Of a stretch of DNA of 64,000 bases, positions 59,101 through 64,000 are shown in pieces (within the stretch, counting starts at the first letter, position 1; each line of letters starts with the position of its first letter). Under the pieces are notes generated by a model. It made no database searches. It saw only the letters and a list, made by a program, of their open reading frames with translations, and had not been told where the DNA came from. A program made the translations under genes and the position numbers. The stretch comes from Mariannaea sp. PMI_226 (taxonomy: Eukaryota; Ascomycota; Sordariomycetes; Hypocreales; Nectriaceae): assembly GCA_024336345.1 (NCBI GenBank), contig JANFOG010000005.1:1550001-1614000 (forward strand). The letters are read 5' to 3'.

Positions 59101-62100
59101 TAGAAACAATTGAGCCAAGGACGGTAGTCTTCTCGGGATGTGACCTATGTGAGGAGCATCTTATCAATTTTGAATGGAAACTAAAGGGGAAAAAAAAATT
59201 GAGGAGACAATGTGCATTGAAGCTCAAGCCCAGGTTGCCCGCTTACTCCTACCCAGCACACGTGTAACAAGAAAAGCCTTCCTAAGAAAATTTCAGCTCA
59301 TTGGTTCAATTTGCCAAAGCGGGAGGCCGCAAAGTCAGGTTATCTCTCACTGCCAATGGTTCACTTAGATGAAAGCAATGATACAAATCCGTTTTTATCC
59401 CAGTAAAGGGCAAGTTTCGGTGCTTACCAAAGGTAACATCGCAAAATCCGAAAAAGAAAGAAAGAAACCGCGGGTTAGGCATTGGCCGTCGGCTCAACCA
59501 GTCGTCCACAGAAAAAATTGGTCAACTTCTTAGGTCGGAAAACAGGCGACCCGGCTTAGGTGCTGACGTGAGGCGGAATGCCAGACGAAGCTGGCCTTCC
59601 TCACTGACTGCACTATCTCAACCCGCAGCTTGCAAGGAGTCTGGAGTAGAGGTAACTTACTTGCTCGTGCCACTGCTGCCAGTTCTGCCACAGGCAGAAT
59701 GGCGGGCATTAGAACAGCCAGATGAGGCCTAGTGTGCTTACTTTACATGCACTGTTGACCATCACCGATGTACACCCTGCAGTATGTGCGGAGAGAGACA
59801 CAAGATTACCATTAGGGCTCACCTCCATCAAGGCTGATGAAAGATAACTGGCCGAAATATAACCTGACGAAAGAGTTAGGCTTCTAATGTTTACGAGATT
59901 CTGTGTAGACCCGACAAGTCTTCGCCTCCATGTTAGTCCTCGCTTGGTGTTGCCTGCTTGAGGTAAGGTAAGTATTCACTGTTATTCAAGGTACAGATTT
60001 GAAGTACACATTATTTGTTATCAAGGTAGGTACCTAGCTACCTTACCTTATTCCCCGGCTGGGGCTGACGAGCTCACAGTAGTTACGTGATTACTGCCGG
60101 GCGTTACGTACCTCTTGACGAGACATCAGCCCCAGCCCTCGCCTTTCCAGCCTGGAATCAACCTACTGCAATCTGTACAGTACCAAACAATCTTACTATT
60201 TTTGGAATATCCATAGCGGGTTCATCAACTTCACGGGCCTTGTTTCGACGTAAGATTTGGCCCCAGTTGCCGCCAAGGGGCTGATGGGATTTCTGGAATG
60301 TCGCCCCCATCCTCAGTCCATACGGCGATGGCGAAAGAGAGAAGATGGAAATGTCGAATGAGTGAGGGCTAATAATCGGGAGCATTGTGGGAAACGGAAA
60401 CACACATGTGCTGACCGCAATCCATTCGTTCAATGCAAGTTGAATAATTAGTTACTCGGTAGAGCTTGTTCAGTACTACGCTTCAAATAGACCATGACAT
60501 GTACAATAAGCGGCGGCGCCGGGCAGCCACCTTTTTTCCTTGTTTGAATCCTGTTGGCTCCAGCCCCAAGCCGACCGGCGTAACAAGTGGGCGCGATGCA
60601 TCAGCCGCTTGCCAGACTAACTTAACATGGTACTCACATCTGACCCGTTGGGCTTCTCTGATCAGTAGGATACTGTGAGGCGTTTTGTGGTATGGTACTA
60701 TGTAGCTCTTCCCAGTTTTCTCACAGTGGCCAACGGCCGAAAGGGCCCGGTACAAGAAAAAGGATGGAATTAATAACCCACCAGGGTTAAGCGGGTACTT
60801 TGGGGACAATGGATCACTGCCTTTCTTTACGAATGCTGCACTGTTTACTATGTAGAACTGTGAAAGCCTGGCCTCTGGGAAATTACGGTACATCATAACT
60901 ACGACGCACATCCCGCAGACTTCCCCTGGGGGAGAGGTTCGGTTTTTTTTACAGTTGCGAACCTCGCTAGGCCCAGATCGCCGTCGCCGAAGCAGAAGCT
61001 GCTTCTTCAAGTTGCTGCATGCTGCAAGTTATCTGAAAAAGGCCAAGGCGTGGGTGGGTGGTCGGCCAAGGTCGAAGGTGATCGCCGAGACTTGCAAGGT
61101 AACCGGTGTTGAAGTAGCTGAATGGACAACGAACAAGAAGGCGCAGGCAGAAAGCACATGGTTGGCAAATGCGAGCAACAGGGGTAGAGGAGGGTAGGGC
61201 TCCATTCCCCGGGCTCATCTCAGTCCCAATTCAGAACGCCGCTCGGTGGCTGATGGCTTATTTTGAAGGGGGCTTTTTTTTTAGAGGGGGGGAGAGGTGG
61301 GAAAAAGTTACTGAGCCATTCAAAAGATGGGAGGTTGGTGAACAAACGGTCACTGACGTAACGTAGAGGAGTTCACACTCCGAGAAAGAAATGAAGCGAA
61401 ATCAGACTGGACGGTCACGGCTCGTGAACAAGAGCAATCCGTTTGAAGGATCTTGACCTTTCTTCCTCCCCAGCGCTGATATCTTTTCTCGATACCTATA
61501 TGGGTAATTTCGAGACTTCGAAGATCTCACTCGTCTGCTGGCGAGGTCTAAAGCCGTAGTCCTATGTAGTAGCTCACACGGTGGTTTCTTAGCTTGTGGC
61601 CATGTCATCTTGGTGCATGGGTGGCTCCCGCTCCTCTCGGGTTTCTGTTTGTCTCTCAGTCTTGTAGCTTACGGGTGGAACAGCAAGTTACAAGGGAGAG
61701 ACCCTCACCCCCTCACCAAAACACAGGTGAGGTGGCTCAGCAGGCCTAGCGCGCATCAATCTCTGTCCCCTATTCTGGGCTTTGCATGCTGAGGCCCATG
61801 GGATGGAGCACGCATTCACAGCCGTAAAGCTGGTTGCCCAATGCCTGCTGCCACCCATGGAGAGGAGGGCTATGGATTGTGGTCCGTGAGCGTTGACCGT
61901 GGAGCGAAAAGAGAGATCCGTCCCTTCATCAAAAACATTTCTGCAAAGGCCCTGTTTGCTCCTGAATCCCGCCCTCTCAGATCCATTCTTCTACTGCGCT
62001 CTCTTCCACTCCTCCTTCCCATCTTCTGCTCTTTTTTTTATTTTTTTTTCCCCCCTTCTCCTTTGACCCCAACTATCACCATTCTTTTGAGGCTGGTGCC

Positions 62101-62394
62101 TCAATTTTCCCCACCCGAGATTGCGAAAGGAAGAAAAAAAGAGGCTACCCCAGGCGCGATTCACAGAGCTCCTATTTGCTGTTGACGCAAGCCCGTGACT
62201 TTCGATTGAGCTTGCTTTATTACTCCTGTTTCAGCTGCTCCCGCTTCCACACCCCCCCGACAACGAGAAAAAAAAAGGGCTGTCTGTCCGCTTCCCACCT
62301 GCAAAACCCATCCACCACCACACTGTTTGAGTTATCAATACTCTGATCTAGCATTGTTTTTTCATTGAGAGGATCGGGATCCAATCTTGACAAG
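56172..62394. other. Divergent 6.2-kb interval between the Opy2-like and chitin synthase genes
   Basis: No supported gene. Motifs of the TAC-N3-GTA type occur at 57295, 59094, 60696 and 60846, and a (GGTA)n tract near 56449-56464. Minus-strand ORF 60483..61010 is long but arginine-rich and compositionally random. The last 400 bases are CT-rich and lead into the chitin synthase ATG. Confidence 0.5.
61975..62394 (+). promoter_or_regulatory. CT-rich promoter/leader of the chitin synthase gene
   Basis: C/T-rich DNA with a run of T and C around 62030-62060 and further pyrimidine tracts up to the ATG. A leader of this kind is expected for a strongly expressed cell-wall gene. The transcription start is not determined. 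Confidence 0.4.
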
Positions 62395-64000
62395 ATGGCA
62401 TACAATGGCCCTGGTCATGAGTATGGCGGCGGCCACCAGCTGCAGGACCTTCCTTCAGGCAGCCAAGTAAGTCCAGTATCGATACTGACCGACTGACACC
62501 TTTTTTCTAATCTCCATTCGAGCAGTATCACCTTCCCCCTCAGGAGACTGACGAAGAGGCTGGACGAGGTCTCCTGCACTCGGGTTACGATCAGGACCGC
62601 CTGGGTTCTCGAACACCCCCCGACCGCCCCGTGTCCGCTTACAGTCTGACCGAGTCTTATGCTCCTAACGCCGCGTCCCAAGTGCCCCAGCCAGGTAACT
62701 TTGGCGACCATGGCGGCTTTGGCCAGTTTAGCCAGGACCCTTATTCTCGACCCGACTCAGCATTCGACCCTGAGGACAGCTGGGTTCAACGACAACAGCA
62801 GCCTGCTATGGGCGGCTTGGCCCGCTCAAAAACTCGAAAGGTTAAGCTGGTCCAAGGCTCCGTTCTTTCTCTCGACTACCCTGTGCCCTCGGCTATCAAG
62901 AACGCCGTCCAGCCTCGCTACCGCGATGTCGAAGGTGGCAACGAAGAGTTTATGAAGATGCGATATACCGCTGCTACCTGCGACCCCAATGACTTCACCT
63001 TGAAGAACGGTTATGATTTGCGCCCCCGTATGTACAACAGACACACTGAGCTGCTCATTGCAATCACCTACTACAACGAAGATAAGGTCCTTATCTCCCG
63101 AACTCTGCATGGTGTCATGCAAAACATTCGTGACATTGTCAACCTCAAGAAGTCGACCTTCTGGAACAAGGGCGGCCCCGCCTGGCAAAAGATTGTGGTC
63201 TGTCTCGTTTTCGACGGTATCGACAAGGCCGACAAGAGTACACTGGACGTTCTCGCCACTGTTGGTATCTACCAGGATGGTATCATCAAGAAGGACGTCG
63301 ACGGCAAGGAGACTGTTGCTCACATTTTCGAGTACACCAGTCAGCTCTCCGTCACTCCTAACCAGCAGCTTATCCGACCCACGGATGACAGCCCCCAGAA
63401 TCTTCCTCCTGTCCAGTTTGTTTTCTGTTTGAAGCAGAAGAACACCAAGAAGATTAACTCTCACCGTTGGCTCTTCAATGCCTTTGGCCGTATCCTAAAC
63501 CCCGAGGTCTGTATTCTGCTTGATGCGGGTACCAAGCCCAGCCCCCGGTCTCTGTTGGCCCTCTGGGAGGGTTTCTACAACGACAAGGATCTCGGTGGTG
63601 CTTGTGGTGAAATTCACGCCATGTTGGGCAAGGGCGGCAGAAAGCTGCTCAACCCACTTGTTGCTGTTCAGAACTTCGAGTACAAGATCTCCAACATTCT
63701 CGACAAGCCTCTGGAGAGTTCATTCGGCTACGTCTCTGTGTTGCCCGGTGCCTTCTCGGCTTACCGATTCCGCGCTATTATGGGCCGCCCTCTGGAGCAG
63801 TACTTCCACGGTGATCACACCTTGTCCAAACAACTTGGTAAGAAGGGTATCGACGGTATGAACATTTTCAAGAAGAACATGTTCTTGGCCGAAGATCGAA
63901 TTCTCTGTTTCGAGCTGGTTGCTAAGGCCGGCCAAAAGTGGCATCTCAGCTACATCAAGGCCGCCAAGGGAGAAACCGATGTTCCCGAAGGTGCTCCTGA
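62395..64000 (+). CDS. CHS1: Class III chitin synthase, 5' part (3' end outside window)
   Basis: Exon 1 is 62395..62466 (24 codons); exon 2 starts at 62526 and is open to the window edge, giving about 515 residues here. The 59-nt intron has GTAAGT, CTAAT and GAGCAG. The N-terminus is Gly/Pro/Ser-rich and disordered, with [14 protein letters not shown]. Conserved glycosyltransferase-2 blocks follow: [69 protein letters not shown] and [11 protein letters not shown], the last carrying the ED of the catalytic core. The QRRRW motif and membrane spans lie beyond the end. The enzyme makes chitin from UDP-GlcNAc at the hyphal tip membrane. The N-terminal block and the NILDKPLES context point to class III, a class found in filamentous fungi but not in budding yeast. 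The symbol follows common Fusarium/Neurospora use. Confidence 0.92.

Noticed and set aside
60483..61010. 175-codon minus-strand ORF
   Set aside because: Arg-rich random composition and no domain. The overlapping opposite-strand ORFs are equally plausible by length.
1..64000. CRISPR array, prophage, secondary-metabolite cluster or transposon
   Set aside because: No direct-repeat/spacer pattern, no phage genes, no PKS/NRPS/terpene core, and no transposase or reverse-transcriptase motifs seen on either strand.

Overview
This window is nuclear DNA of a filamentous ascomycete. Coding sequences are split by short spliceosomal introns (about 54 to 126 nt) with GTRNGT-type donors and CTAAC/CTGAC-type branch sites. 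Several genes have long pyrimidine-rich leaders, and the proteins are typical of moulds (Ras2 with CAAX box, class III chitin synthase, Opy2, a Num1/ApsA-type cortical protein, a Sur7/PalI-like protein). The style of the proteins and of the intergenic motifs fits Sordariomycetes, most likely Hypocreales. I would not name a genus from sequence alone.

Layout, left to right. 1-2422 (+): 3' part of a Sec7-PH Arf-GEF gene. 4058-5923 (-): F-box/ankyrin gene interrupted by an in-frame TAG. 8889-10104 (-): four-pass Sur7/PalI-like membrane protein. 16607-16810 (+): 67-aa protein behind a long CT-rich leader. 19709-20674 (+): TPMT-type methyltransferase. 20897-21808 (-): OTU-domain deubiquitinase-like protein. 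22873-27048 (-): large Num1/ApsA-like PH protein. 29162-29347 (-): possible 61-aa protein. 35785-37135 (-): six-pass integral membrane protein, divergent from 37887-38708 (+), a type II haloacid-dehalogenase-family protein. 46691-47508 (+): Ras2-type GTPase. 54815-56171 (-): Opy2-like signalling anchor. 62395-end (+): 5' part of a class III chitin synthase.

The window is gene-poor: these 13 loci sum to roughly 17 kb of coding sequence, about a quarter of the window. Intergenic stretches reach 6-8 kb (10.1-16.6, 29.3-35.8, 38.7-46.7, 47.5-54.8, 56.2-62.4 kb). I found no convincing transposase, tRNA, rRNA, CRISPR or secondary-metabolite cluster. What the spacers do contain is homopolymer and microsatellite tracts and a repeated set of near-palindromic 9-mers of the form TAC-NNN-GTA.

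There are no operons here. Several products belong to polarised growth (Arf-GEF, Ras2, Opy2, Num1-like anchor, Sur7-like protein, chitin synthase), but that they act together is inference from family knowledge, not shown by the DNA. The observations most worth following are the single in-frame stop in the F-box/ankyrin gene, the out-of-frame protein-like tail behind the 67-aa ORF, and the TAC-N3-GTA motif family. I see no clear case of a wholly new molecular system.
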